The notes under the pieces: generated by a model
Told to the model about the DNA's origin: nothing
The model's database searches: none
What the model saw: the letters and a program-made list of their open reading frames with translations, nothing else
Translations under genes and position numbers: made by a program
NCBI GenBank assembly: GCA_963781775.1
Contig: CAWAHE010000013.1
Span: 62,001-126,000, forward strand
Direction of reading: 5' to 3'
DNA: 64,000 nt
DNA from: CAVSRC01 sp963781775
GTDB lineage: Bacteria; Pseudomonadota; Alphaproteobacteria; Rhizobiales; Kaistiaceae
In this document: positions 51,817 to 61,100 of the stretch, one piece after another
Layout: each line of letters begins with the position of its first letter
Numbering within the stretch: position 1 is the first letter of the stretch

Positions 51817-52275
51817 ATGTCGATCGTGCTGCGACTGCTTTTCATTCCGCTGATGGCGCTCATGGTGACACTGGCGCCGACGACGACGTGGGGGCAATCC
51901 ATGAACCAGGCTCGAGACAAGCAGATCGTCCACTGGCTTTACGAGGTGAAGATCAAGGACGGCCAGCTGCAGAATCTGAAAGACCTGATTGCCGAGATGG
52001 TCGCGCACACCAAGGCCAGCGAGCCGGAAACGCTGGTCTATTCCTGGGTGGTCAGCGAGGACGGCTCGACCGGGGAGGTCTACGAGCGTTATGCGAATTC
52101 CGAGGCGGCGCTGGCCCACCTGGCGACGTTCAACCGGGATTTCGCCGATCGTCTGGGGACGATGGTCGATCTCGCGCGCCACACAGTCTATGGCCACCCG
52201 TCGGACGCGCTCAAGCAAGCGATCGCCGGCTCACATCCGATCTATTTCGAGGATGTCGCCGGCTTCGAGCGGTGA
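51817..52275 (+). CDS. Exported antibiotic-biosynthesis-monooxygenase-like (ABM) domain protein
   Basis: 152 residues from the ATG at 51817. A signal peptide (about 1-26, ending TWG-QS) precedes a dimeric alpha/beta-barrel ABM-like domain: WLYEVKIKDGQLQNLKDLI, LVYSWVVSEDG, VYERYANSEAALAHL. Cytoplasmic relatives are quinol monooxygenases or heme-degrading enzymes; an exported form is less usual. Function unknown. Its 3' end overlaps a fragmentary gene on the other strand. Confidence 0.72.
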   Translation: MSIVLRLLFIPLMALMVTLAPTTTWGQSMNQARDKQIVHWLYEVKIKDGQLQNLKDLIAEMVAHTKASEPETLVYSWVVSEDGSTGEVYERYANSEAALAHLATFNRDFADRLGTMVDLARHTVYGHPSDALKQAIAGSHPIYFEDVAGFER

Positions 52276-52450
52276 GCCGCAGCGCCCAGGCATAGATGCG
52301 CGCGTTGGTGCCATTTGCGGTGAACCACGCAACGATATCCTGACCGCTCGAATCGACCGTTGGAAACGAGCTGCCGAGTGCGGCAAAGCTGCCGATATAG
52401 AAGACCGCGGTGGCGAGGATATTGATCAGCAGGAATCGGGACGGTTTCAT
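52211..52450 (-). pseudogene. Truncated membrane-protein gene fragment
   Basis: 79 codons from the ATG at 52450. The first 56 residues look like the start of a multi-pass membrane protein (RFLLINILATAVFYIGSFAALG, then a periplasmic stretch TNARIYAWALRL). From about residue 58 the sequence turns Arg/Ser-rich (TARSRRHPRNRSDVSRR) and reads through the antisense 3' end of the ABM gene. The natural protein appears to have been cut at about 52280 by whatever joined these two ends. Confidence 0.6.
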
Positions 52451-52666
52451 CGCTCTTGCTGCTCCTTTCCACTTCGGCCTTTCGGCTGCCGACATGCGGC
52501 GGTGGATGGATAAGCTTTCGCAGTATCTTTCGGTGCACGACCGGCGAGCCGCTGCGGCACCAGTTGTTTGTTCAGAACGGCAGCAACGACACGTGCCATG
52601 TTACGTTGATGTTAACCGTCTGTGTTAGGTTTCTTGCGTTCACGGAACGCGGAAGAGGAGAATACA

Positions 52667-53809
52667 ATGAAGGTCTTGCCGCAGGCTTTCGCCATCGCAT
52701 GTCTTTTCGCCAGCGCCGCCGATGCGGCTGACTTTGACCTGCCAGGGGTGGTCCAGTGGACCACTTTCGCCAACGAACCGCTCGCTCACGACCAGGTGGT
52801 CGCCATCGGCGGGGCGCTCAAGGATGCCGCCGGCGTCGAGCTCAAGATCGAGCCCGCCAATACCGACGTGGCGCGCACCGAACTCCTGCGCCAGGGTAAG
52901 GTCGACTTCTCTGCCACCGCGGTTGGCGGATCGGTCGCCGCGCAGGAAGGCACTTTCGACTTTGCCAGCAAAGACTGGGGGCCGCAGGCGGTGCGCCTCG
53001 TGCTGGCTGACAATGACGAGCCCATCGACTACGCCATCGCCGTCGCCGGCGATCTCGGGGTCAAGACCTACGCGGATCTAAAGGGAAAGCGCGTCGCGTG
53101 GTACACCGACTTCCCCATCGTCAATGTGAACACCGAGGCCTATCTCGCCTACGCCGGCCTCACCTGGGACGATGTCGAGCGCGTGGACGTCCATGGCTTC
53201 TTCAGCAGTGGCATGAAGGCTCTTGCGGAGGGCAAGCTCGATGCTGCCTTTGATGCCACCATCGACCCGGCCGCCTACGATGCGGCCGCCGGGTCGCGCG
53301 GGCTCTTATGGCCGGAAATCGACGTGAAGAATGTGGCAGGACTGAAGCGCATGAAAGCGGTTGCCCCGTATTTCGTGCCTTTCACGGTCACCAATGGCGC
53401 CGGCATCGATCCGAAGGTTGGCGAGCGCAGCGCCCATTACGCCTACCCCATCCTCGTCGCGATGGCGGACACCGACGAGAAACTCGTCCACAACATGACG
53501 AAAGCGTTGGTGGAACTTTTCCCGCAATATGCGCACAAGGCGTTCGGCATCGACGGTTGGAAGCTCAACCTGCAGGACCTCGAGTGGTTCGTCCCCTATC
53601 ACGCGGGCGCGGTTGCCTATTTCAAGGAGATCGGCGTGTGGTCCGGTGATGCGGAAGCCCACAACGAGCGCCTGATCGCGCGTCAGAAGGCACTGGCCGC
53701 GGCGTGGGCTGCACTCAAGGCGGAGAACCCGGCCGACTGGGACAGCGCCTGGGCCGAGCGCCGTCACCAGGTGCTGAAGGACGGCGGTTTCCAGATCGTA
53801 TTCCAGTAG
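52667..53809 (+). CDS. TAXI-family TRAP transporter solute-binding protein (orphan)
   Basis: 380 residues from the ATG at 52667 (GAGGAGA site). Signal peptide at about 1-20. The mature protein has the TAXI layout: LRQGKVDFSATAVGG near the start, VKTYADLKGKRVAWY in the hinge area, and GFFSSGMKALAEGKLDAAFDATI. TAXI proteins bind dicarboxylate-like or glutamate-like solutes and deliver them to a fused DctQM permease. No permease gene is in the window, so it either works with a distant one or has another role. Confidence 0.87.
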   Translation: MKVLPQAFAIACLFASAADAADFDLPGVVQWTTFANEPLAHDQVVAIGGALKDAAGVELKIEPANTDVARTELLRQGKVDFSATAVGGSVAAQEGTFDFASKDWGPQAVRLVLADNDEPIDYAIAVAGDLGVKTYADLKGKRVAWYTDFPIVNVNTEAYLAYAGLTWDDVERVDVHGFFSSGMKALAEGKLDAAFDATIDPAAYDAAAGSRGLLWPEIDVKNVAGLKRMKAVAPYFVPFTVTNGAGIDPKVGERSAHYAYPILVAMADTDEKLVHNMTKALVELFPQYAHKAFGIDGWKLNLQDLEWFVPYHAGAVAYFKEIGVWSGDAEAHNERLIARQKALAAAWAALKAENPADWDSAWAERRHQVLKDGGFQIVFQ

Positions 53810-53837
53810 GCGGCGAGGCCCGTGCAGATTGGCGCAG

Positions 53838-55412
53838 CTACATCACCGCGCCGATCTGCCAGGGCACGAATTCGTTGTCGCCGTAGCCGAACTCCTCCGA
53901 CTTGGACTTCTCGCCCGAGGCGACCGCGATGATCTTGTCGAGGATCTCGCGGCCCTTCGCCTCGATGGTGACGCCATCGAGAATGTCGCCGCAGTTGATG
54001 TCCATATCCTCGGTCTGGCGGATGTAGGTGTCGGAATTGGTGGCGAGCTTGATCGAAGGTGCCGGCTTGAAGCCGAAGGCGGAGCCGCGGCCGGTGGTGA
54101 AGGCGATGACCGTGCAGCCGGAGGCGACCTGACCGGTGACGCCGACCGGGTCGTAGCCCGGCGAATCCATGAACACGAAGCCGCGCGTGTTGATCGGCTC
54201 GGCGTAGTGGAACACGCCGCGCATCGTCGTGGTGCCGCCCTTGGCTGCCGCGCCCAGTGATTTCTCCAGTATGGTGGTGAGGCCGCCCGCCTTGTTGCCG
54301 GGCGAAGGGTTGTTGTTCATCTCGCCCTTGTTGCGGGCGGTGTAATCCTCCCACCACTTGATGATGCCGACGAGTTTCTCGCCGATCTCCTTGGTGGCGG
54401 CGCGACGGGTGAGCAGATGCTCGGCGCCGTAGATCTCCGGTGTTTCGCAAAGCACAGCGGTGCCGCCCTGTTCGACCAGCAGGTCGGCGGCGTAGCCGAG
54501 GGCCGGGTTGGCGGTGATGCCGGAGTAGCCGTCCGAACCGCCGCATTGCAGCGCCAGCATCAGTTCCGACACCGGCACCGTCTCGCGTTCCACGGCGTTG
54601 GCGTCGGCGAGCATCTCCTTGATCATCTCGACGCCGCGCTCGACGGTCTTGCGCGTTCCGCCCGTCGCCTGGATCGTCATGGTGCGGAACATCTCGTTCT
54701 CTTTCAGGTCGTAATCCTCGACCAGATCGGGAATCTGCATCACCTCGCAGCCGAGGCCGACCATCAGCGCGCCGACCAGGTTGGGGTGCTTGGCATAGCC
54801 CCATTCGGTACGCTGCATCACCTCGAAGCCTTCCGAGCCGCGACCCGCCATGCCGCAGCCGGATCCCATGACGAAGGGCACGACGCCGTCGATGTTGGGA
54901 TAGTCGTCGAGCATGCCGGTGCGGTTGAAGGCGTCGGCGATGAAACGCGCCACCGAGGCGGAGCAGTTCACGCTGGTCAGGATGCCGATGTAGTTGCGGG
55001 TGCCGACCTTGCCGTTCTTGCGGCGATAGCCCTGGAAGGTGCGCCGCTGTTCGAGCGGCAGCACATGCTCCGGGGTGGCGGCCTCGGCGAAGTGGTAGTC
55101 GCGGGCGAAGTCGTGGACCCCGCAATTGTGTTCATGGATGAATTCGCCCGGCCTGATCGGCGCAGTGGCGAAGCCGATGATCTGGCCGAACTTGAGGATG
55201 GGTTCGCCTTCGGCGATCGCCCTGGTCGCCATCTTGTGGCCCTTGGGCACGCGCGAAACCGCGACGATCCCCTCGGCAGTCGCGCCGGGCAGGATCGGAT
55301 CGACGGCAACGATCACGTTGTCGGCGGCGTTCAGCCTGAGAACACGCGGCGTCTTGGCGCGTTCCGACAGGGCGGGCATGGGCACGACAGTGGCATCGGC
55401 GGGAGCGGTCAT
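53838..55412 (-). CDS. UxaA/GarD-family hydro-lyase (altronate or galactarate dehydratase-like)
   Basis: 524 residues from the ATG at 55412. An N-terminal SAF domain (about 1-110, ending EHNCGVHDF) precedes the large UxaA catalytic domain with YRRKNGKVGTRNYIGI, GSGCGM, LQCGGSDGYSGITANPALG and the C-terminal NCGDILDG. The SAF plus C-terminal domain in one chain is as in altronate dehydratase (UxaA) and galactarate dehydratase. It dehydrates a sugar acid to a 2-keto-3-deoxy acid, fitting with the FAH-family and PfkB genes elsewhere in the window. Substrate choice cannot be read from the sequence. Confidence 0.9.
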   Translation of the reverse strand: MTAPADATVVPMPALSERAKTPRVLRLNAADNVIVAVDPILPGATAEGIVAVSRVPKGHKMATRAIAEGEPILKFGQIIGFATAPIRPGEFIHEHNCGVHDFARDYHFAEAATPEHVLPLEQRRTFQGYRRKNGKVGTRNYIGILTSVNCSASVARFIADAFNRTGMLDDYPNIDGVVPFVMGSGCGMAGRGSEGFEVMQRTEWGYAKHPNLVGALMVGLGCEVMQIPDLVEDYDLKENEMFRTMTIQATGGTRKTVERGVEMIKEMLADANAVERETVPVSELMLALQCGGSDGYSGITANPALGYAADLLVEQGGTAVLCETPEIYGAEHLLTRRAATKEIGEKLVGIIKWWEDYTARNKGEMNNNPSPGNKAGGLTTILEKSLGAAAKGGTTTMRGVFHYAEPINTRGFVFMDSPGYDPVGVTGQVASGCTVIAFTTGRGSAFGFKPAPSIKLATNSDTYIRQTEDMDINCGDILDGVTIEAKGREILDKIIAVASGEKSKSEEFGYGDNEFVPWQIGAVM

Positions 55413-55503
55413 TCTCGGACTCTGTTTCTCGGAGTTGGGGGTCGGATCATAGTCTTCGACGGTGGCGGCGCAATCGATGACCGTTCGGCCTGACATATGC
55501 CAG

Positions 55504-56401
55504 TCAGGCCGCGGCGTCCTGGATTTCCGCACGGGTCGGGAAGCTCGGCTGGGCGCCTTCGCGGGTTACCGTGAGCGAGCCGGCGACCGCCGCGCGCGCC
55601 ATCGCCGTCCTCAGGCTGGCGCCTTCGTCGAGATAAGCGGCGAGCACGCCGCAGAACGTGTCGCCGGCGCCAGTGGTATCGACCGGCGTGACCTTCAGCG
55701 CGGGCACGCGCACCAAACCGTCGCGGCCGGCGGCAATCGCGCCATCCGGCCCGAGCGTCGCGATCACGGTGCGGTCGAGCTTTCCCGCCAGCGCGGTGAC
55801 GGTCTCCTCGGGGCCGGTGCCGGAGACGCCGAGGTGGCGGGCGAGGTCGGCGGCCTCATGCTCGTTGACGATCAGAATATCGAAACAGTGCGTATCCTCC
55901 GGCGGCAGCGGCGTATAGGGCGCGACCGACAGGATGACGCGCGCGCCGAGCCTCGCGCGCCAGGCGCGCCGCGCTGAGGCTTTCGGCAAACGGCACCTCC
56001 ATCTGGAGGAGCAGCGTGTCGCCTGCCGAAAGGGCGTTCGATGGAATCGACAGGGCTGCCGCGCGGGCGTTGGCGCCGGGCGCCACCACGATGGCGTTCT
56101 CGCCGGCCTCGTCGACGGTGATGATGGCCAGGCCCGTGGTGCCGGCGAGCCGCGCGACATGGGTCAGGTCCACGCCGCCTTCTTCCAGCTCGGTCAGCGC
56201 GACCCGCGAGAGGAAATCGTCGCCGATGGCGCCAACCAGCCGGACGTCGGCGCCGGCACGGGCCGCGGCGAGCGCCTGGTTGGCGCCCTTGCCGCCGGGA
56301 ATCAGGCGATAGTCGGAGCCGTGCACCGTCTCGCCGGGGCCCGGCGTGCGCGCCACGCGGGTGACCAGATCGACGTTGATCGAGCCGAAGACGGTGATCA
56401 T
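55504..56401 (-). pseudogene. rbsK: Ribokinase, interrupted by a one-base frameshift
   Basis: The start ATG is at 56401. The first part has GSINVDLVTR, PGGKGANQALAAARAG and VGAIGDD, the PfkB signature 1 of ribokinase. The frame shifts at about 55948, where a single extra C (a G on the + strand) sits between GAGGCT and GGCGCG: AREA then continues GARVILSVAP in the next frame. The rest has ILIVNEHEA and the active-site DTTGAGDTFCGVLAAYL. Both halves are well conserved, which speaks for a very recent break or a sequence error. It would phosphorylate ribose. Confidence 0.85.
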
Positions 56402-56433
56402 GGGCGCGCAGCCGTCATCCGCCCGCCGGCGCT

Positions 56434-56619
56434 CTATCGCTCGGTGAACGGCACGCCGCCCTTGGCCTTGTCGGTCTTCGGCAATTCCATGATCTGCACG
56501 GTCACCACTTCCGGCTTGACGCCGAAGCTCTTCACCATGGCGTCAGTGAGGCCCTTCATCAGGTCCTTCTTCTGTTCCGGGGTGCGCCCTTCGGCGCAGA
56601 AAACATGGATTTCAGGCAT
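56434..56619 (-). CDS. 4-oxalocrotonate tautomerase family protein
   Basis: 61 residues, the normal length. Pro follows the initiator Met, the catalytic Pro-1 of the family, and TPEQKKDLMKGLTDAMVKSFG and VQIMELPKTD complete the small beta-alpha-beta fold. It isomerises unsaturated keto acids as a hexamer. The Arg at position 11 or so is retained (GRTPEQ). It lies 32 bases upstream of the ribokinase start and in the same direction. Confidence 0.9.
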   Translation of the reverse strand: MPEIHVFCAEGRTPEQKKDLMKGLTDAMVKSFGVKPEVVTVQIMELPKTDKAKGGVPFTER

Positions 56620-56717
56620 TCTGTTTCCTCGAAAGGGGGTTAAGCGGCGTTACTCTGCCCCACGGGCGGCTCCCGCCGCAATTGGAAAGGTCGGGGAGTT
56701 GGGCCAGCCACCGGAGG

Positions 56718-58004
56718 TCAGACATCTCCTCGAGTGGAGTCCAGACTGATTAGGAAACGACGAAATACAAACTCATCGCGCTGGACAAAAAAGAAAGCCT
56801 CGTCCTTGTGCGTCGGTGCCACGACGGGAATCCCATCAACGAGGTCTACGGCCCATTTGGAATAATAGGCGCTGACAACAGCGTCATTTCGATCGCCCGA
56901 ATCTGGATTGCGTTTCACGTACCAGATCGGGTCCCACCAGCAGTATGCGAAACCCTTGGTGCGGCCCTCACGAAAGTCGACGCTTGCGCCAACGCGAGGG
57001 CCATTGTTCGCCACGCTCCATGCTGTCGAAAACAAGTCAGATGATGTTGGCACGCGAACCCACGCGCCGGCATTTGGGTAGACCGATGCCGGAAAGACCG
57101 TCTTTCTCGGGATCAGTCCGTTGCCGCTGTGGGTTGGGGCACCGTAGCTAGGCGCATCGGGTTCTAGGCCGAGAGTCAAATACAGCTTCAGGTGCGGAGC
57201 GGCATTCTCAGCGTCAGTTTCCATCATCTGCGTCATCGGCGAAGCGCCGTAGATTTCGTTGACTTCCGTCTGGGTCTTCGGCCTCCAATACTCTGGATGG
57301 TCGGCGGGCCAGTATCGTTGGGCAGCCACGCGCTGTTCGCCAACAAGCCGAAAGCGGGCGTAGCCGTAGCAGTTCTGGCCGAACATGACTGGGGGCGCCT
57401 GAAGATTGCGCATTTCCAGTTCGGGCGGACTATCGGAGAAGTACATCGCCGGCGTGACGATGTTCTGCTGGCTGGCGCGGAACTCGTCGAACTCGGCGCG
57501 GGTCGCTTTCTCGATCGTCGCGCCGCCGTAGGTCAGCACCGAAAGCGGGTTGTGATAAGCGTCCTCGGTCACATACGCGGTGCCGAAACCCATCGTATTG
57601 GCGTCGTCATAGACGACCAGGATCGGGATGAAGTCAGGCGGTACGCGGCCATCGGCCGTGGTTTGGCCGGGGCAGGCATTGGGCGGACGCACCACCAGCC
57701 CGGCGCCGTCGCTCATGCGCTTGCCGAAGAGGGTCGGGATGAGTCCGGCCTCGTAGGTGCGGCCGTTGTCCTTGTAGGTCGTCCAGCGGACATTGCAGCC
57801 GACGACGATGTCGAAGTCCTGCTGCTCGCCCTTGTAGGCAACATTCACCTTCAGGCGGAAATAGGTGCCCCGGTCCGTCACGATGGACTTGGTGAAGCTC
57901 CAGCGGCCGAGCAGCATCTGGCCGGCGCCGGTCTGCGACAGGCCGACGAGGAGAGCGAGGGCTCCAACGGCGGCGATGAGGAGGAGGAGGGCGGGGCGGT
58001 TCAC
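56718..58004 (-). CDS. Large exported protein of unknown function
   Basis: 428 residues. The N-terminus is a hydrophobic anchor or signal (LLLLIAAVGALALLVGLS, about residues 5-22). The rest is predicted soluble and extracytoplasmic, rich in aromatic residues (WSFTKS, TYFRLKVNVAYKG, WWDPIWYVKRN), with paired Cys at CNVRWT and CPGQ. It does not match a family I know. It is divergent from the pyruvate carboxylase gene, and GC at third positions is a little lower than in the neighbours, which may point to transfer. Confidence 0.6.
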   Translation of the reverse strand: MNRPALLLLIAAVGALALLVGLSQTGAGQMLLGRWSFTKSIVTDRGTYFRLKVNVAYKGEQQDFDIVVGCNVRWTTYKDNGRTYEAGLIPTLFGKRMSDGAGLVVRPPNACPGQTTADGRVPPDFIPILVVYDDANTMGFGTAYVTEDAYHNPLSVLTYGGATIEKATRAEFDEFRASQQNIVTPAMYFSDSPPELEMRNLQAPPVMFGQNCYGYARFRLVGEQRVAAQRYWPADHPEYWRPKTQTEVNEIYGASPMTQMMETDAENAAPHLKLYLTLGLEPDAPSYGAPTHSGNGLIPRKTVFPASVYPNAGAWVRVPTSSDLFSTAWSVANNGPRVGASVDFREGRTKGFAYCWWDPIWYVKRNPDSGDRNDAVVSAYYSKWAVDLVDGIPVVAPTHKDEAFFFVQRDEFVFRRFLISLDSTRGDV

Positions 58005-58161
58005 CTGGGGGGGGTGTCCTCGAACGGTTGTTCCAAGGCCACCAAATCAAACACCGGTTGAGGAAAGCCTAATTCGAGTTCGCATCCGCACACGCTCTTT
58101 TCGCAGGTGCACAATCCGGCTAAACATAAGTTTCCGGCCAGTTCTCGCGAAAGGGGCTTGC

Positions 58162-61100
58162 GTGCCGATCAGGAAAATCCTCGTCGCCAACCGATCCGAG
58201 ATCGCCATCCGCGTCTTCCGGGCCGCCAATGAGCTCGGCCGGGGCACGGTCGCGGTGTTCGCCGAGGAGGACAAGCTCGCCCTCCATCGCTTCAAGGCCG
58301 ACGAGGCCTACCAGATCGGCAAGATGCCGGACGGCAAGACGCTGGGGCCGATCGCGGCCTATCTGTCGATCCCCGAGATCATCCGCGTGGCGAAGGAGTC
58401 CGGCGCGGACGCCATCCATCCGGGCTACGGCCTGCTGTCGGAAAGCCCGGAATTCGCCGATGCGTGCGCGGCGGCCGGCATCACCTTCATCGGCCCGTCG
58501 CCGGACACCATGCGCAAGCTCGGCGACAAGGTGTCGGCGCGCAATCTCGCGGTCTCGGTCGGCGTGCCGGTCATGCCGGCGAGCGAGCCGCTGCCCGACG
58601 ACATGGCGACGGTCAAGAAGATGGCGGCCGAGATCGGCTACCCGGTGATGCTGAAGGCGTCATGGGGCGGCGGCGGACGCGGCATGCGCGTCATTCCCGA
58701 CGCGGCGACGCTGGAGCGCGATTTCGTGGCCGCGAAACGCGAGGCCAAGGCCGCCTTCGGCAAGGACGAGGTCTATCTCGAAAAACTGGTCCAGCGCGCC
58801 CGCCACGTCGAGGTGCAGATCCTCGCGGACTCGCATGGGTCGATCGTCCATCTTTTCGAGCGCGACTGCACCGTGCAGCGCCGCCACCAGAAAGTGGTCG
58901 AGCGCGCGCCGGCGCCGTACCTCAACGATGCGAAGCGGCAGGAGCTTTGCGGCTATGCCGTCGCGATCGCCCACGCCGCGAATTACCGGGGTGCCGGCAC
59001 CGTCGAGTTCCTGATGGATGCCGATACCGGCGCCATCTACTTCATCGAGGTCAATCCGCGCATCCAGGTCGAGCACACCGTCACCGAGGAAGTGACCGGC
59101 ATCGACATCGTTAAGGCGCAGATCCGCATCGCCGAGGGCGCCGCCATCGGCGAGAAGGATTCGGGCGTTCCCCGGCAGGGCGAGATCCGCCTCAACGGCC
59201 ACGCCCTCCAGTGCCGCATCACCACCGAGGACCCGGAGCACAACTTCATTCCGGACTATGGCCGTATCACGGCCTATCGCGGCGCGACCGGCTTCGGCAT
59301 CCGCCTCGATGGCGGCACGGCCTATTCCGGCGCGGTGATCACGCGCTTCTACGATCCGCTGCTGGAGAAGATCACCGCGTGGGCCCCGGATCCGCAGGAG
59401 GCGGTGGCGCGCATGAACCGGGCGCTCCGCGAATTCCGCATTCGCGGCGTTGCCACCAATCTCACCTTCCTCGAGAACATCATCGCCCACCCGGCGTTCC
59501 GCAACGCCAGCTACACGACGCGTTTCATCGACGAAACGCCGGAGCTGTTCGAATCGGTCAAGCGGCAGGACCGCGCGACCAAGCTCCTCACCTACATCGC
59601 CGACGTCACCGTCAACGGCCATCCCGACACCCGCGGCCGGCCGCGCCCCGCGAAGGAGACGCTGGTCGTGCCGGCGCCGTCCTTCGGCGTCGAGCCGGTG
59701 CCCGGCACCAAGCAGCGTCTCGATGCCGACGGTCCCGAGGCGTTCGCCAAATGGATGCGCGCGGAGAAGCGTGCGCTGGTCACCGACACCACCATGCGCG
59801 ACGCCCACCAGTCGCTGCTCGCCACGCGCATGCGCAGCCACGACCTGACGGTCATCGCGCCGGCCTATGCGCAGGCGTTGCCGCAGTTGCTGTCGCTGGA
59901 ATGCTGGGGCGGGGCCACCTTCGACGTCGCCATGCGGTTCCTCGCCGAGGATCCGTGGGAGCGACTCGCCGAGATCCGCGAGAAGGCGCCCAACATCCTG
60001 TTGCAGATGCTGCTACGCGGCTCCAACGCGGTCGGCTACACCAACTACCCAGACAACGTCGTGAAGTTCTTCGTCGCCCAGGCCGCCGATGCCGGCGTCG
60101 ATCTTTTCCGCGTCTTCGATTGCCTCAACTGGGTCGAGAACATGCGCGTCTCGATGGAGGCGGTGCGCGCGGCCGGCAAGCTCTGCGAAGGCGCCATGTG
60201 CTACACCGGCGACATCCTCGATCCGGATCGCGCCAAATACAGCCTCAAATATTACGTCGGCCTGGCGCGCGACCTGGAGAAGGCCGGCGCGCACATCATC
60301 GGCGTCAAGGACATGGGCGGCCTGCTCAAGCCGGCGGCGGCGAAGAAGCTCATCGCGACGCTGCGCGAGGAGACTGACCTGCCGATCCACTTCCATACGC
60401 ACGATACGTCGGGCATCTCGTCTGCCTCGGTGCTCGCCGCGGTCGAAGCCGGTGTCGATGCCTTCGATGCCGCGATCAATTCCATGTCGGGCCTCACCTC
60501 GCAGCCCTGTCTCGGCTCGCTGGTCGAAGCACTTGCCGATACGGACCGCGCCACCGGGCTCGACCCGGTCGCGATCCGCCAGATTTCGTTCTATTTCGAG
60601 GCCGTGCGGGCGCAGTATTCCGCCTTCGAGTCTGACCTCCGCTTCGGCGCCTCCGAGGTCTATCTGCACGAAATGCCCGGCGGCCAGTTCACCAACCTCA
60701 AGGAACAGGCGCGTTCGCTCGGTCTCGAGGCGCGCTGGCACGAGGTCGCGCGCGCCTATGCCGACGTCAACATGCTGTTCGGCGACATCGTCAAGGTGAC
60801 GCCGTCGTCCAAGGTGGTTGGCGATCTCGCCCTGATGATGGTCGCCGGCGATCTGACGCCGGCCGACATCGTCGATCCGAAGCGTGACATCGCCTTCCCG
60901 GATTCGGTCGTGCAGATGATGCGCGGCGATCTCGGTCAGCCGCCGGGCGGCTGGCCGAAGGACCTGCAGAAGAAGGTGCTGAAGGGCCAGACGCCGATCA
61001 CGGCGCGGCCCGGCTCGCTTCTTCCTGCCGCCGATCTCGACGCCGAGCGTAAGGCGGCGGAAGAGAAGGCGGGCACGGCGATCGATGATCACGCACTCGC

